NCBI GenBank assembly: GCA_964540005.1
Contig: CAZILN010000275.1
Coordinates: 14,666 to 78,665, forward strand
Direction: 5' to 3'
From: CAZILN01 sp964540005
Lineage (GTDB): Bacteria > Bacteroidota > Bacteroidia > Bacteroidales > SM23-62
Length of the DNA stretch: 64,000 bases
Part shown: positions 52,229 to 61,999 of the stretch, piece after piece
Layout: the number at the start of each line of letters is the position of its first letter
Position numbering within the stretch: the first letter of the stretch is position 1
Position numbers and translations under genes: made by a program
The notes under the pieces: generated by a model
The model's database searches: none
What the model was told of the DNA's origin: nothing
The model's input: only the letters and a program-made list of their open reading frames with translations

Positions 52229-54406
52229 TTATTCATTCTTTTCAAGATTCATAACATATTCTATATCTGCTTCAACATCTTTTAAAAAATGGCTCCAGTG
52301 AAAACTCGTGAACTCCGGCCACCTTGTATTATTTCCGATGCCAATATAGGGCATGGGTTTATACCGGTCGACCGTCAGCCTGATTACATTTTTCCAATGA
52401 ACCAGACACTTTTCGAGATACTCCAAGCTTATTTTTTTTTCTTCTGCTTGCTTCGAGAGATTGAAGGTTTCAAGCGCAACGGCAGCCCGCAATTTATCAG
52501 CAAAATAAAACCCCAGGTAGCACCATGTTTCAATATCATCCAACTCTGAATTCAGTTCTGGTTTATTTTCAGATGAGCGCATATTGTCAACAATTATCAT
52601 GGCCTTATTACAATTATCCCTGACCAGTTGTGCAAGTTCCAGGGGATTAATCAGATCATCACTGATTTGAATTCCCTTGTTTTTCCTATCGCAATATTCT
52701 GATATGCTAAGATACCTGGCATCAAGAGTTTCATGTTTTATTAGTTCTTCGATAGATATGAAAGGTGATTTGTTATCATCGAAACCATATGGCGCGGCAG
52801 ACAGGAACCCTTCACTATACAGGGTAAAATCCCAGGTGGATTTATAAAATGAGGCTATATATAAGGGAACTTTCGATGCCAGGGAGTAGGCGTCAAGCAA
52901 ACTGGCGGCATCAATATTTTCATAGCGTTTACTGAACCCGACCGCAAGCGTTTCATCCGTCTCTTCAGGATTATATAGTAACCGGCCCCAGAGATGATAA
53001 AACAGCCATTGCTTTTCAAAAGCGTATTTCCAGGTTATATGAGGGTGCTGCTCCATATGGGAATAATCTTTTGCCGGGATATAGCCCTCGGAGCCAACAA
53101 AATAGCCATCCACATATTCATGATGGTTGGTTCCAATATGCTGTCTGATAAACTCCGGATCGCCCCAGCGAAGCACAAAAAAATCTTCATTCCTGATCAT
53201 CCAGGCAATGAAATAATTTTCCGGTTCCGGATCCCAGAAATCCTTCATAATGGTTCCTTCATCATTAGCATGTGTAATCGAGAGATTAGGTGTGGAATAT
53301 CCGTGCGACCAGTTAAATTTTACCTCCACAATCGTTTTATCGGGCAGGTTGGCATGATCAATGACTTGTCTCATTTCCCTGGGGTCACCTGCCAGGACGG
53401 CCCTGTGTATAAATTTTATTTCCCTGTCTGCGTTTTTCATCCCCTCGACGAAGGTCTCTTCGATCCAGGCTTCGCGTTCTGCCGGTGTCATAGTATTTTC
53501 CCCCCAGTTTCCCATCCAGTCGGCAAGTGTTACACCCAAACCGGTGAGGTCCTCATATTCATTTATTAACTGGGTAACAGATTCACTGGTGTATTTTTTT
53601 ACCAGCCCGGACCGGTCATCATATATATCGGCTCCATAAGCTTCGGCAAACTCAGGGGATACCACGATGTTCCAGTTAACAAGGTATGTTTCAATCCCCC
53701 TGTTTTTAGCCATTTCAAAAAGTGTCCGCCAGAATGACTTCCATTCCTTCAGTTCCTGGTCGTTGAACGGTGTAGCTTCCGGATAATTTTCAGCCCTGAT
53801 CATATAGGGAAAAGGATGGGTGTTCCATAGACTTAGGGCATTGAACCTGTTGGTCACCATCATATCCAGAAAAGATTCCCAGAAATCCAGGTCCCTGCAT
53901 GTTTCTAAATGGATATCGGTTGCTGGTCCGGGCCGGTAAGGAGACCAGGGCAGGTTGAATTTAATGGCACGAAACGAAAATGCGGGATTAACCTGGCGTT
54001 CTTCCAGTCTGGCAATATCAGCTGAATTGTTCAATTGCTCTATAATATCCATGATTCCATACAAACAGCCCCTTTCAGTCAATCCCAGCAAATAGATCGT
54101 TCCATTTTCTTTTATAAGTTTAAACCCGTCGTCTTTTACACCTGAAATATTATTTGTTAAAATTTCCATTTGATGATTGCTGAGATTTCTTCCAGGAGTC
54201 AAAATTAAAATATCACCGGAAGTATTACTATTGTCATGTTCAATGACTGAACAGCCTGAATGTTCCAGGTGTTCACTTAGCTTTGCAATGCCATATGATA
54301 AGATTGAAGAATCAGTGTTGTAACCAATATTAATGACCTTTTGACTATCGCAGGATATAAAGACAGCAGTAATCGCAATTGCTATAATTTTTAGGTTGTT
54401 AGTCAC
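52229..54406 (-). CDS. Lipoprotein glycoside hydrolase with GH67/GH20-type N-terminal domain, specificity unknown
   Basis: 725 aa. GTG start; lipobox ISC with Cys19. Residues about 25-130 form the small alpha/beta domain often found in front of GH20, GH67 and related barrels. The main barrel follows (FRAIKFNLPWSPYRPG, WESFLDMMVTNRFNALSLWNTHPFPY), with candidate acids in strand ends such as VTLADWMGNWGE and IVEVKFNWS. A long helical C-terminal region (about 500-725) completes it. It resembles alpha-glucuronidase-like proteins of Bacteroidota, but key residues cannot be assigned confidently. Confidence 0.6.
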   Translation of the reverse strand: MTNNLKIIAIAITAVFISCDSQKVINIGYNTDSSILSYGIAKLSEHLEHSGCSVIEHDNSNTSGDILILTPGRNLSNHQMEILTNNISGVKDDGFKLIKENGTIYLLGLTERGCLYGIMDIIEQLNNSADIARLEERQVNPAFSFRAIKFNLPWSPYRPGPATDIHLETCRDLDFWESFLDMMVTNRFNALSLWNTHPFPYMIRAENYPEATPFNDQELKEWKSFWRTLFEMAKNRGIETYLVNWNIVVSPEFAEAYGADIYDDRSGLVKKYTSESVTQLINEYEDLTGLGVTLADWMGNWGENTMTPAEREAWIEETFVEGMKNADREIKFIHRAVLAGDPREMRQVIDHANLPDKTIVEVKFNWSHGYSTPNLSITHANDEGTIMKDFWDPEPENYFIAWMIRNEDFFVLRWGDPEFIRQHIGTNHHEYVDGYFVGSEGYIPAKDYSHMEQHPHITWKYAFEKQWLFYHLWGRLLYNPEETDETLAVGFSKRYENIDAASLLDAYSLASKVPLYIASFYKSTWDFTLYSEGFLSAAPYGFDDNKSPFISIEELIKHETLDARYLSISEYCDRKNKGIQISDDLINPLELAQLVRDNCNKAMIIVDNMRSSENKPELNSELDDIETWCYLGFYFADKLRAAVALETFNLSKQAEEKKISLEYLEKCLVHWKNVIRLTVDRYKPMPYIGIGNNTRWPEFTSFHWSHFLKDVEADIEYVMNLEKNE

Positions 54407-54473
54407 GGGATGAACTTTTTAATAGTTCTTTTATAGGTGCAATAATTGATGGATTGATAAGGCATCAACAATG

Positions 54474-54848
54474 CTATTTGTTAATTATCTCCCTGCCGAA
54501 GGGTGTTAAGGCTAAACCGGCTAATTTAAAATGTTGCCTGGCAAAAGGTATCCCAATAATAGTGATACCGAAGAGTATTCCAAAAATCACATGTGTCAGG
54601 CATATCCAGATACCACCCAGCAGGATCCAGATTACATTCATCACTGTTGCCAGACAACCAGGCGTTTGTTCGATGTAGCGAACTTCCTTGCCAAAAGGCC
54701 AGAGAGCCAGTCCTGCTAACTTAAGTGTTTGTATACCAAACGGGATCCCAATAATTGAGATAATCAGTATTATACTTGTTATCAGGTATTCAAGAGCAAT
54801 AAAAATACCGCCAAAAAGTAACCAGAGAATGTTGCCTAAGACTCTCAT
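54474..54848 (-). CDS. YccF-family inner-membrane protein
   Basis: 124 aa with two copies of the YccF unit, each an amphipathic/hydrophobic stretch with IIGIPFGIQTLKLAGLALWP or IIGIPFARQHFKLAGLALTP. Four membrane segments are likely. The family is widespread and of unknown role; the length is close to standard. It is separated by about 70 bp from the downstream lipoprotein gene on the same strand. Confidence 0.85.
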   Translation of the reverse strand: MRVLGNILWLLFGGIFIALEYLITSIILIISIIGIPFGIQTLKLAGLALWPFGKEVRYIEQTPGCLATVMNVIWILLGGIWICLTHVIFGILFGITIIGIPFARQHFKLAGLALTPFGREIINK

Positions 54849-54976
54849 ATTGTTAAAATAGGATAAACAGTTAACGAGACATAAAGTTAATAAAAGCCTT
54901 AATTATTGGATTTTTAATTCGTATATGTAGTTTTTTCTGAAATTATCAACAAATTATGATAATTATATTGGGTTGA

Positions 54977-55255
54977 TCAGTATCCGTTGTTGCAATTAGT
55001 GGTGAAATATAAATTTATACTTCCATTTGTGTTAACAAATACACCTTCCGGGGGGAAAGGCATTGTCCATATGCAAACTTGTTCAAGGGCTGGCATAAAA
55101 CCAATAAAAATATTTACCAGCTTAATGTTATTTGAAATATCCAGCTCGGTTAATTGGTTCCTGATGCACCATTAGGAATATTAAAGAATCATTATTAGAT
55201 AGATCGAGATCGGTCAGTTGGTTTCGGGCACAATATATAAAAGGTATTAAAAAAC
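54977..55255 (-). pseudogene. Relic of a second secreted LRR-family gene (C-terminal part only)
   Basis: On the minus strand, from about 55255, one frame reads ARNQLTDLDLSNNDSLIFL. After a frameshift near 55165 another reads NQLTELDISNNIKL, ALEQVCIWTMPFPPEG and YFTTNCNNGY, ending in TGA at 54977-54979. The tail matches that of the damaged LRR gene at 51220 (VCVWTLPFPPEG, YFTTDC). No 5' part is present. The remaining intergenic sequence up to lysS (55256-55452) holds nothing recognisable. Confidence 0.65.
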
Positions 55256-55452
55256 CATCCCCTACTCAAACAAAGAGGATCTTACAGGGAGTCCATGAAA
55301 TAGGTCGCGAATTGACTAAGGTCAGATTTTTACTTTAGGCTCGACAAATAACACAATGACAAACTAGAGACAAGTAAACTGCAGCTATTAGGGTTGAAAG
55401 ATCAAGAGACATAAAAAATGAAAAGAGAAATATATCCTTCGACCCTGTAAGT

Positions 55453-57183
55453 TTATGAATTTTGTAACCAGGATGCTACAGTTTCCGGGCTCAATCCAGG
55501 CAGATCAAGCTTCTTTTTCTTTTTGTAGCCGTTGAGGTCATTAGCAAGCTTGCCGATCTTTTCAACAGCCTTAAGTGCGGCAACAGTCGTAAATCCAAGC
55601 GCCTTAATCGGTTCCACCCACTCCTTTGGAACTCCCAAAGAAATAAATGCCTCATCACTATCAACCGCCTCCTGTTTTTCCGGCTTCATTTGCGGAAAGA
55701 AGATCACATCCTGTATGGAGGGGGAGTTGGTCATGAACATGACCAGGCGGTCTATACCGATCCCCAGTCCGGCCGTAGGGGGCATGCCGTACTCCAGGGC
55801 ATGGACGTAGTCCTCGTCGAACATCATGGCTTCCTCATCGCCCCGTTTGCCCAGCCGGATCTGGTCTTCAAAACGTTCCTTCTGGTCAATCGGATCATTC
55901 AGTTCTGAAAAGGCATTGCAGAGTTCCTTCCCGTTACAGATGGCTTCGAACCGCTCAACCAGTCCGGGTTTACACCTGTGTTTCTTAGCCAGGGGTGACA
56001 TTTCTACAGGATAGTCAGTGATAAATGTGGGTTGTATCAGGTTCTCTTCTACTTTCTCTCCAAAGATCTCATCTATGATCTTTCCCTTACCCATGCTTTC
56101 ATCGATCTCCACATTCAGATCACCTGCAATCCTTATCAGTTCTTCTTCCGATTTATTGCTGATATCCACTCCTGTGTATTCCTTGATGGCCTCATACATG
56201 GTATACCGTTTCCAGGGCCTTTTAAAATCTATCTGGTTGTCACCCACTGTTACAAGCGAATCGTTATACAGATCAAGGGCAACCTTTTCTATCATCTCCT
56301 CCACCAGTTCCATCATCCAGATGTAATCCTTATAAGCTACATATAATTCGACCTGGGTGAATTCAGGGTTGTGGTAGCGGTCCATCCCCTCGTTCCTGAA
56401 ATCCTTGGCAAATTCAAAAACTCCCTTGTATCCTCCCACAATCAGCCTTTTCAGGTACAGCTCATCGGCAATACGCAGGTACAGTTTCTGATTAAGCTTG
56501 TTATGATGGGTGGTGAAAGGCCTGGCTGCAGCGCCCCCGTAGAGTGGTTGCAAAACAGGAGTTTCCACCTCGAGGTATTCTCTTTTATTAAGGAATGACC
56601 GTATTGAGCTGATGACCTGTGCCCTTTTAACAAAGGTCTGTCGAACTTCCGGATTGACGATAAGGTCAACATACCGCTGACGGTAACGCTGTTCGGGGTC
56701 GGTGAAGGCATCAAAGGTTTCACCATCTTTTTCCTTTACTACAGGCAGGGGGTGGAGAGATTTGGCCAGGAGGGTCATCTCATTTACATGGACCGTGGTT
56801 TCTCCCACCTGGGTTTTGAAAACAAATCCTTTTATCCCGATAATGTCTCCTATGTCCATGTGCCTTTTAAAAATGATGTTGTACAGGGTTTTGTCTTCAC
56901 CCGGACATACATCGTCGCGGCGCAGGTAGATCTGGATCTTTCCTTTTTCATCCTGTAATTCGGCAAAGGAGGCATTTCCCATGATCCTGCGGCTCATGAT
57001 ACGCCCGGCCATGCTCACCTCCTGGTAATTGTTCTTTTCAGGATTATAATTATCTAATATCTCTTTACTCGTGGTATTGACCGGAAATGTGGCGGCAGGA
57101 TAAGGTTCATAACCGAGCTTTCTTATTTCTTCAAGGGAGTTTCTCCTGATCTCTTCCTGTTCGCTTAATGATAACTGACTCAT
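55453..57183 (-). CDS. lysS: Lysyl-tRNA synthetase, class II
   Basis: 576 aa from the ATG at 57183. An OB-fold anticodon-binding domain (about 50-150) is followed by the class II core with motif 1 around EVETPVLQP, motif 2 [16 protein letters not shown] and motif 3 [12 protein letters not shown]. About 80 extra residues follow motif 3 (from about 500): a linker, then a small helical domain ([11 protein letters not shown], a Lys-rich stretch, [11 protein letters not shown]) seen in Bacteroidota enzymes. The TTG at 57204 is rejected as a start because the promoter element lies on it. Confidence 0.95.
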   Translation of the reverse strand: MSQLSLSEQEEIRRNSLEEIRKLGYEPYPAATFPVNTTSKEILDNYNPEKNNYQEVSMAGRIMSRRIMGNASFAELQDEKGKIQIYLRRDDVCPGEDKTLYNIIFKRHMDIGDIIGIKGFVFKTQVGETTVHVNEMTLLAKSLHPLPVVKEKDGETFDAFTDPEQRYRQRYVDLIVNPEVRQTFVKRAQVISSIRSFLNKREYLEVETPVLQPLYGGAAARPFTTHHNKLNQKLYLRIADELYLKRLIVGGYKGVFEFAKDFRNEGMDRYHNPEFTQVELYVAYKDYIWMMELVEEMIEKVALDLYNDSLVTVGDNQIDFKRPWKRYTMYEAIKEYTGVDISNKSEEELIRIAGDLNVEIDESMGKGKIIDEIFGEKVEENLIQPTFITDYPVEMSPLAKKHRCKPGLVERFEAICNGKELCNAFSELNDPIDQKERFEDQIRLGKRGDEEAMMFDEDYVHALEYGMPPTAGLGIGIDRLVMFMTNSPSIQDVIFFPQMKPEKQEAVDSDEAFISLGVPKEWVEPIKALGFTTVAALKAVEKIGKLANDLNGYKKKKKLDLPGLSPETVASWLQNS

Positions 57184-57201
57184 CGTGTTGGAATTTGAAT
57201 G

Positions 57202-57209
57202 CAAAGATA
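57202..57209 (-). promoter_or_regulatory. -7 promoter element (TATCTTTG on the minus strand) for lysS
   Basis: Reads CAAAGATA on the + strand; exact match, 18 nt before the ATG at 57183. Confidence 0.5.
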
Positions 57210-57279
57210 ATCATTCAGTGTTTGCCAGTGAGAATAATTTATTAAGAAAGCTGCTCGCAGCAGATTAGTCTTTTAATTG

Positions 57280-57287
57280 TACTTTTG
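57280..57287 (+). promoter_or_regulatory. -7 promoter element TACTTTTG for the nagA-nagB pair
   Basis: Exact TAnnTTTG match, 23 nt before the ATG at 57311. Confidence 0.5.
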
Positions 57288-57310
57288 TTCATATTAAAAC
57301 AAGTTAAGAA

Positions 57311-58561
57311 ATGCAACAGAGCAATTTTTCTTTCAGAAATATATACTTGATCATATTCACGTTTCTATTAAGCTTTTTTGCAGGCCCAATCTTTGCACAG
57401 GAAAGAATAGAAGGATTATCATATATCGACGGGAAGCCCATCTCTGTTGAGATAAATGATGGCAAAATCGCTGTAATCAGGAATATTGAAAAGCTATCGG
57501 ATCAGGACAATCAATTTTATATTGCACCCGGACTGATAGACAGCCAGGTGAATGGTTTCCAGGGGGTTTCCTTCTCATTCGGTGGCGGGGAGCTGACCCG
57601 GGAAGGGGTGCAGAAGGCTACGGAAGCTCTCTGGAAGAACGGGGTAACCACCTATCTGCCGACCCTGACTACCAACAGCCATGATCTGCTGGTAAAGAAT
57701 TTTTCAATCCTGGCAAAGGCCAGGCATGATGAATCCCTGCTGGGCTCCATCCCGGGGTTCCATCTTGAAGGGCCCTACATTTCCCCGGATGACGGATACC
57801 GCGGGGCACATTCAAAACAATATGTCCGCAAACCCGACTGGGATGAGTTTATGGAATTCTACCAAGCCTCTGAAGAAGGTATAGTAGTCGTTACAATAGC
57901 CCCGGAAACGGAAGGAGCACTGGATTTTATAAAAAAATGCACTGAAAAAGGGATTATAACGGCCCTTGGGCATCATAATGGTACCACAGAACTTATTGAT
58001 CAGGCAGTTGAAAATGGAGCCAGGATATCAACACACCTGGGAAATGGTTGTGCCAACTCTATAAACCGGCATGTGAACCCGATCTGGCCCCAGCTGTCAA
58101 ATGACGGACTGATGATCAGTATCATCTGTGATGGCTTCCACCTGAGGCCCGAAGAGATCAGGGTATTTTACAAGGTAAAAGGTCCTGAAAAGACCATCAT
58201 TGTTTCAGATGTTACAAGTTATGCGGGACTTGCCCCGGGTATCTACAAGAATATCGATGGAGACGATATTGAACTCACCCAGGACGGGAAGATCCAGTAC
58301 CCGGCTCAGAAGGTCCTTGCTGGCTCGGCCTCATCAATCAATAAAGGTGTTGGGCATATCATGAAAGTAACAGGCTGCAGCCTGGCCGAGGCCATTCGAA
58401 TGGCCAGTACCAATCCTGCAGAATTATACGACCTGACGGACCGTGGAAAGATCGAAGCAGGTAAAAGAGCCGACCTGATACTTTTTACCATGGATGATTT
58501 CAAACTCATTGTAAAAAAAACAATTGTGGCGGGTAAGACCGTATTCGAGTCAGCAGAATAA
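57311..58561 (+). CDS. nagA: N-acetylglucosamine-6-phosphate deacetylase (NagA-like) with an N-terminal export signal
   Basis: 416 aa amidohydrolase. NagA motifs are intact: HLEGPY with metal ligand Glu153, GHHNGTT with His221, THLGNG with His242, and catalytic Asp300 in IVSDVTSYAG. The reaction would release acetate from GlcNAc-6-phosphate. Residues about 11-29 (YLIIFTFLLSFFAGPIFAQ) form a hydrophobic segment with an AQ cleavage-like end, which cytosolic NagA lacks. The segment after His242 (GNGCANSIN) differs from the usual FNAM-type loop. It is followed 31 bp later by nagB. Exported, it would need a different or non-phosphorylated substrate; alternatively the segment is only a membrane anchor. 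Confidence 0.82.
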   Translation: MQQSNFSFRNIYLIIFTFLLSFFAGPIFAQERIEGLSYIDGKPISVEINDGKIAVIRNIEKLSDQDNQFYIAPGLIDSQVNGFQGVSFSFGGGELTREGVQKATEALWKNGVTTYLPTLTTNSHDLLVKNFSILAKARHDESLLGSIPGFHLEGPYISPDDGYRGAHSKQYVRKPDWDEFMEFYQASEEGIVVVTIAPETEGALDFIKKCTEKGIITALGHHNGTTELIDQAVENGARISTHLGNGCANSINRHVNPIWPQLSNDGLMISIICDGFHLRPEEIRVFYKVKGPEKTIIVSDVTSYAGLAPGIYKNIDGDDIELTQDGKIQYPAQKVLAGSASSINKGVGHIMKVTGCSLAEAIRMASTNPAELYDLTDRGKIEAGKRADLILFTMDDFKLIVKKTIVAGKTVFESAE

Positions 58562-58592
58562 TTTGGTCCTGATATTTAACATATAGCACATT

Positions 58593-59360
58593 ATGACACA
58601 GTTAATACGAGATTTCGAGGCGGACAAACTCCAGGTTAGAGTATATGAGGATGAGGCGGCGCTGGGTTCCGCTGCTGCCGATAATGTGGAACAGCTCCTG
58701 AAGGCTGCCGTTGCCGACAGGGGCTCGGCAAACATGATCCTTGCCACCGGCACATCACAATTTGCATTCCTCGAGGCTTTGCAGCAAAGAGATATAAACT
58801 GGTCAGCCATTACTGTATTCCACCTTGATGAATACAAGGGGCTCTCTCCGCGGCATCCGGCCAGTTTTCGCAGGTACCTGAGAGAGCGGATCCTGGATGC
58901 AGTAAAACCAGGGCATGTATACCTGATAAACGGTGATGCAGAAAACCTGGAAGAAGAATTAAAGGCCTATGAAAAACTTTTAAAGAGCCTTCCTGTTGAT
59001 GTTGCCTGTATCGGCATAGGGGAAAACGGACATATTGCTTTCAACGATCCTCCTGTGGCTGATTTTAATGACCCGCGCCTGGTGAAGGTAGTAGAGCTGG
59101 ATGAAGCCTGCAGGATGCAGCAATTGGGGGAAGGCTGGTTTCCCTCCTTTGACGATGTGCCGAAAGAAGCGGTTACCCTGACCATCCCAGCCATCATGAA
59201 TAGCAAGGCTATAAGTTGTGTGGTGCCGGGAAACAGAAAAGCTCAGGCTGTTCAAAATACCGTAACCGGTGAGGTAAGTACTAACTGTCCGGCTTCCATA
59301 CTGAGAACTCATTCAAACACCATCCTTTTCCTTGATCAGGAATCTGCATCTGATCTGTAA
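58593..59360 (+). CDS. nagB: Glucosamine-6-phosphate deaminase
   Basis: 255 aa. Converts glucosamine-6-phosphate to fructose-6-phosphate and ammonia. Family motifs: FHLDEYKGLSP (catalytic Asp and substrate contact), GIGENGHIAFNDPP, and the C-terminal THSNTILFLDQES. It is slightly shorter than the roughly 266-residue enterobacterial enzyme and may lack its allosteric site. It follows nagA on the same transcript; no signal peptide, so cytosolic. Confidence 0.9.
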   Translation: MTQLIRDFEADKLQVRVYEDEAALGSAAADNVEQLLKAAVADRGSANMILATGTSQFAFLEALQQRDINWSAITVFHLDEYKGLSPRHPASFRRYLRERILDAVKPGHVYLINGDAENLEEELKAYEKLLKSLPVDVACIGIGENGHIAFNDPPVADFNDPRLVKVVELDEACRMQQLGEGWFPSFDDVPKEAVTLTIPAIMNSKAISCVVPGNRKAQAVQNTVTGEVSTNCPASILRTHSNTILFLDQESASDL

Positions 59361-59375
59361 TTTATTTTTTTGGAC

Positions 59376-59383
59376 TAAATTTG
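59376..59383 (+). promoter_or_regulatory. -7 promoter element TAAATTTG for lipB
   Basis: Exact TAnnTTTG match, 28 nt before the ATG at 59412 and abutting the rejected ATG at 59385. Confidence 0.5.
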
Positions 59384-59411
59384 TATGGGTATTTTAAGAA
59401 GGGGGGATCCG

Positions 59412-60104
59412 ATGAACAGAGTCCGGTTTACAGATCTGGGAAGCATTAAATACAAGGAAGCATGGAACCTCCAGGAGGAGATATTCAATCAGGTCCTGTC
59501 CGAAAAAAAGCATGAGACCGGAATCCGGGAGCCTTCATCTTCACAGACCCTTATTTTCTGTGAACACCCGCATGTCTATACCCTTGGAAAGAACGGGAAA
59601 TCCAACAACCTGCTCATTAATGATAAACTCCTGGAGAAGATAGGAGCTGAGTATTTTGAGATAGATCGAGGCGGGGATATTACCTATCATGGACCAGGAC
59701 AACTGGTGGGCTACCCCATTTTTGACCTGGAATCGATGAACATACGTGTTAAAGAATATATAAAGCTTCTCGAAGAAGCAATCATTTCCGTACTCAAGGA
59801 ATATGGCATTGATTCTGACAGGCTGGAGGGTGCCACAGGCGTATGGCTGGATCCTGATGATAAAAAACGGGCCAGGAAAATTTGTGCTATTGGTGTGAGG
59901 ATCAGCAGGTATGTAACCATGCATGGATTTGCCCTGAATATAAATACCAATCTGGACTATTTTAAATACATCAATCCATGTGGTTTTAATGATAAAGATG
60001 TAACTTCGTTGCAGAAGGAAACCGGCAGTGCAATTAATATGACTTCTGTCAAGGAGCAACTGCAGATCCGGCTGTCAGACCTGTTCAATATAAGCTGGAT
60101 CTGA
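59412..60104 (+). CDS. lipB: Octanoyltransferase LipB
   Basis: 230 aa from the ATG at 59412, preceded by an AAGGGGGG Shine-Dalgarno. Transfers octanoyl from ACP to lipoyl domains, the step before LipA. Signature RGGDITYHGPGQLVGYP, catalytic Lys156 (KICAIGV) and Cys190 (NPCG). The start at 59385 is rejected because it sits on the transcription start expected from the promoter element. Confidence 0.94.
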   Translation: MNRVRFTDLGSIKYKEAWNLQEEIFNQVLSEKKHETGIREPSSSQTLIFCEHPHVYTLGKNGKSNNLLINDKLLEKIGAEYFEIDRGGDITYHGPGQLVGYPIFDLESMNIRVKEYIKLLEEAIISVLKEYGIDSDRLEGATGVWLDPDDKKRARKICAIGVRISRYVTMHGFALNINTNLDYFKYINPCGFNDKDVTSLQKETGSAINMTSVKEQLQIRLSDLFNISWI

Positions 60105-60122
60105 TATTTATCCCCGCCTACA

Positions 60123-61838
60123 ATGGAAAAGAACTGGATCTTAAAAAGTCAGGAAGAGGAAGCAGCAGTAAGGCAACTGGCAGCTGACCTTAAGATAGAA
60201 GCAGTCCTGGCAAATCTGCTGATCCAGAGAAATGTCCGAACATATGAGGAGGCCGAGGCCTTTTTCCGGCCTGATCTGAAAGACCTCCATGATCCCTTCC
60301 TGATGAAGGATATGGAAGAAGCTGTCAGCAGGATAGAGTCAGCAATTAAAAATGGAGAAACCATCCTGGTATACGGAGATTATGATGTTGACGGCACTAC
60401 CTCGGTAGCACTGATATATTCTTTTTTCAAGAGATTCCATGAAAGGATTGATTTCTATATTCCTGACAGGTATTCTGAAGGGTATGGCATTTCAACGGCG
60501 GGAATTGATCATGCCCGTGAAAAGGGATATTCCCTTATTATTGCCCTTGACTGCGGGATCAAGGCCGTTGAAAAAGTAAAATATGCTAAAGACAGCGGGA
60601 TAGATTTTATTATTTGCGATCATCATACACCGGGGGATATGATCCCCGGGGCTGTAGCTGTTCTCGATCCTAAAAGGGCTGATTGTAAATATCCCTACAA
60701 GGAATTATCGGGTTGCGGGGTGGGCTTTAAGCTGATACAGGCTTATGCCATGAGGAATAATATTCCTTTTGAGGAAATTATAAGTTGCCTTGACCTTGTG
60801 GCCGTCAGCGTTGCATCGGATATAGTGTCAATTACGGGTGAAAACAGGATTCTGACCTATTACGGCCTGAAACAGTTGAACGATGATCCCAGGACAGGCC
60901 TGAAAATAATTATTGATCTGTCGGGCATACGTGATAAGGTGATCAACGTCGATGATATAGTATATAAAATAGGGCCGCGGATCAATGCGGCAGGAAGGAT
61001 AGAATCGGGTAACTCTGCTGTTAATCTTCTCATTGCCAGCAATCTGAAGGAAGGAAAAATAATCGGGGAAAGGGTGAACAATTATAACGTAACCCGAAGG
61101 AACATTGATACAAATATCACTCAGGAAGCACTGGATATGATCAATAATGATCCGGAGCAAAAAAAGTTGAAGACGACAGTCCTCTTTAACCCTGACTGGC
61201 ACAAGGGTGTTATCGGGATAGTGGCTTCCAGGTTGATCGATACCTTTTACCGTCCGACTGTGGTACTGACTGAATCAAACGGACTGGCCACCGGCTCAGC
61301 CAGGTCGGTATACGGATTCGATCTGTACCAGGCCATTGATTCATGCAGTGATCTGCTGGAGAATTTTGGTGGGCACAAATATGCAGCCGGACTCACGCTG
61401 AAGGTGGATAATATTCCGAAATTCAGGAAGCGCTTCGAAAGCTTTGTGGAAGAAACCATAGACGCTGATCAGCTGATACCTATCGTTGAGATAGATACCG
61501 AGATAAACCTCAGTGACATTACCCCGAAATTCTTCCGCATCCTGAAGCAATTCCAGCCTTTTGGTCCCGATAACATGGCCCCGGTTTTCCTTACTGAAAA
61601 TGTTGTAGATAACGGTACGGGAAAAACTGTCGGCAACAACGGAGATCACCTGAAACTTAACCTCGTACAGGAAGAAGACCCCTACAGGATCTATCCTGCT
61701 ATAGCTTTCCAGCAGGGTGACCGGTATTCCGGGATCACCAACGGTAATGCATTTGATATCTGCTTCACCATAGAAGAGAATGAGTTTATGGGGAAGACAA
61801 ACCTCCAGTTGAATATCCGGGATATAAAGTTTGACTGA
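60123..61838 (+). CDS. recJ: Single-stranded-DNA-specific 5'-3' exonuclease RecJ
   Basis: 571 aa. The DHH phosphoesterase core shows DYDVDGT (86-92) and DHH (166-168), with SGCGVGFKL later; the DHHA1 domain has GGHKYAAG at about 417, and an OB-fold ends the protein. RecJ degrades single-stranded DNA in recombination and repair. Length is normal, start clear, 18 bp behind lipB and probably cotranscribed. Confidence 0.93.
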   Translation: MEKNWILKSQEEEAAVRQLAADLKIEAVLANLLIQRNVRTYEEAEAFFRPDLKDLHDPFLMKDMEEAVSRIESAIKNGETILVYGDYDVDGTTSVALIYSFFKRFHERIDFYIPDRYSEGYGISTAGIDHAREKGYSLIIALDCGIKAVEKVKYAKDSGIDFIICDHHTPGDMIPGAVAVLDPKRADCKYPYKELSGCGVGFKLIQAYAMRNNIPFEEIISCLDLVAVSVASDIVSITGENRILTYYGLKQLNDDPRTGLKIIIDLSGIRDKVINVDDIVYKIGPRINAAGRIESGNSAVNLLIASNLKEGKIIGERVNNYNVTRRNIDTNITQEALDMINNDPEQKKLKTTVLFNPDWHKGVIGIVASRLIDTFYRPTVVLTESNGLATGSARSVYGFDLYQAIDSCSDLLENFGGHKYAAGLTLKVDNIPKFRKRFESFVEETIDADQLIPIVEIDTEINLSDITPKFFRILKQFQPFGPDNMAPVFLTENVVDNGTGKTVGNNGDHLKLNLVQEEDPYRIYPAIAFQQGDRYSGITNGNAFDICFTIEENEFMGKTNLQLNIRDIKFD

Positions 61839-61876
61839 TAGTAAAGGCCTGTTTTCATCAATGCATCACCCTGCCT

Positions 61877-61908
61877 GGAAAATCATTTTCCGGAATAGTG
61901 TTTTTTCA
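61877..61908. terminator. Hairpin with T-run between convergent recJ and the HhH gene
   Basis: GGAAAATCATTTTCC at 61877-61891 folds into a stem of 5-6 bp, and a run of T follows at 61901-61906. A second stem ATTTTC/GAAAAT lies at 61911-61931. Together they suit termination from both sides of the 160-bp gap. Confidence 0.5.
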
Positions 61909-61999
61909 ACATTTTCAAAAACAGTGAAAATAGCATATTTGAACCATCCATTTTAAGTGATTTATTCCTTGGCAGCAACAGTCAGGCCTGGCTGTATTT

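Noticed and set aside
57184..57204. TTG start of lysS at 57204
   Set aside because: The -7 promoter element occupies this position; the ATG at 57183 fits better.
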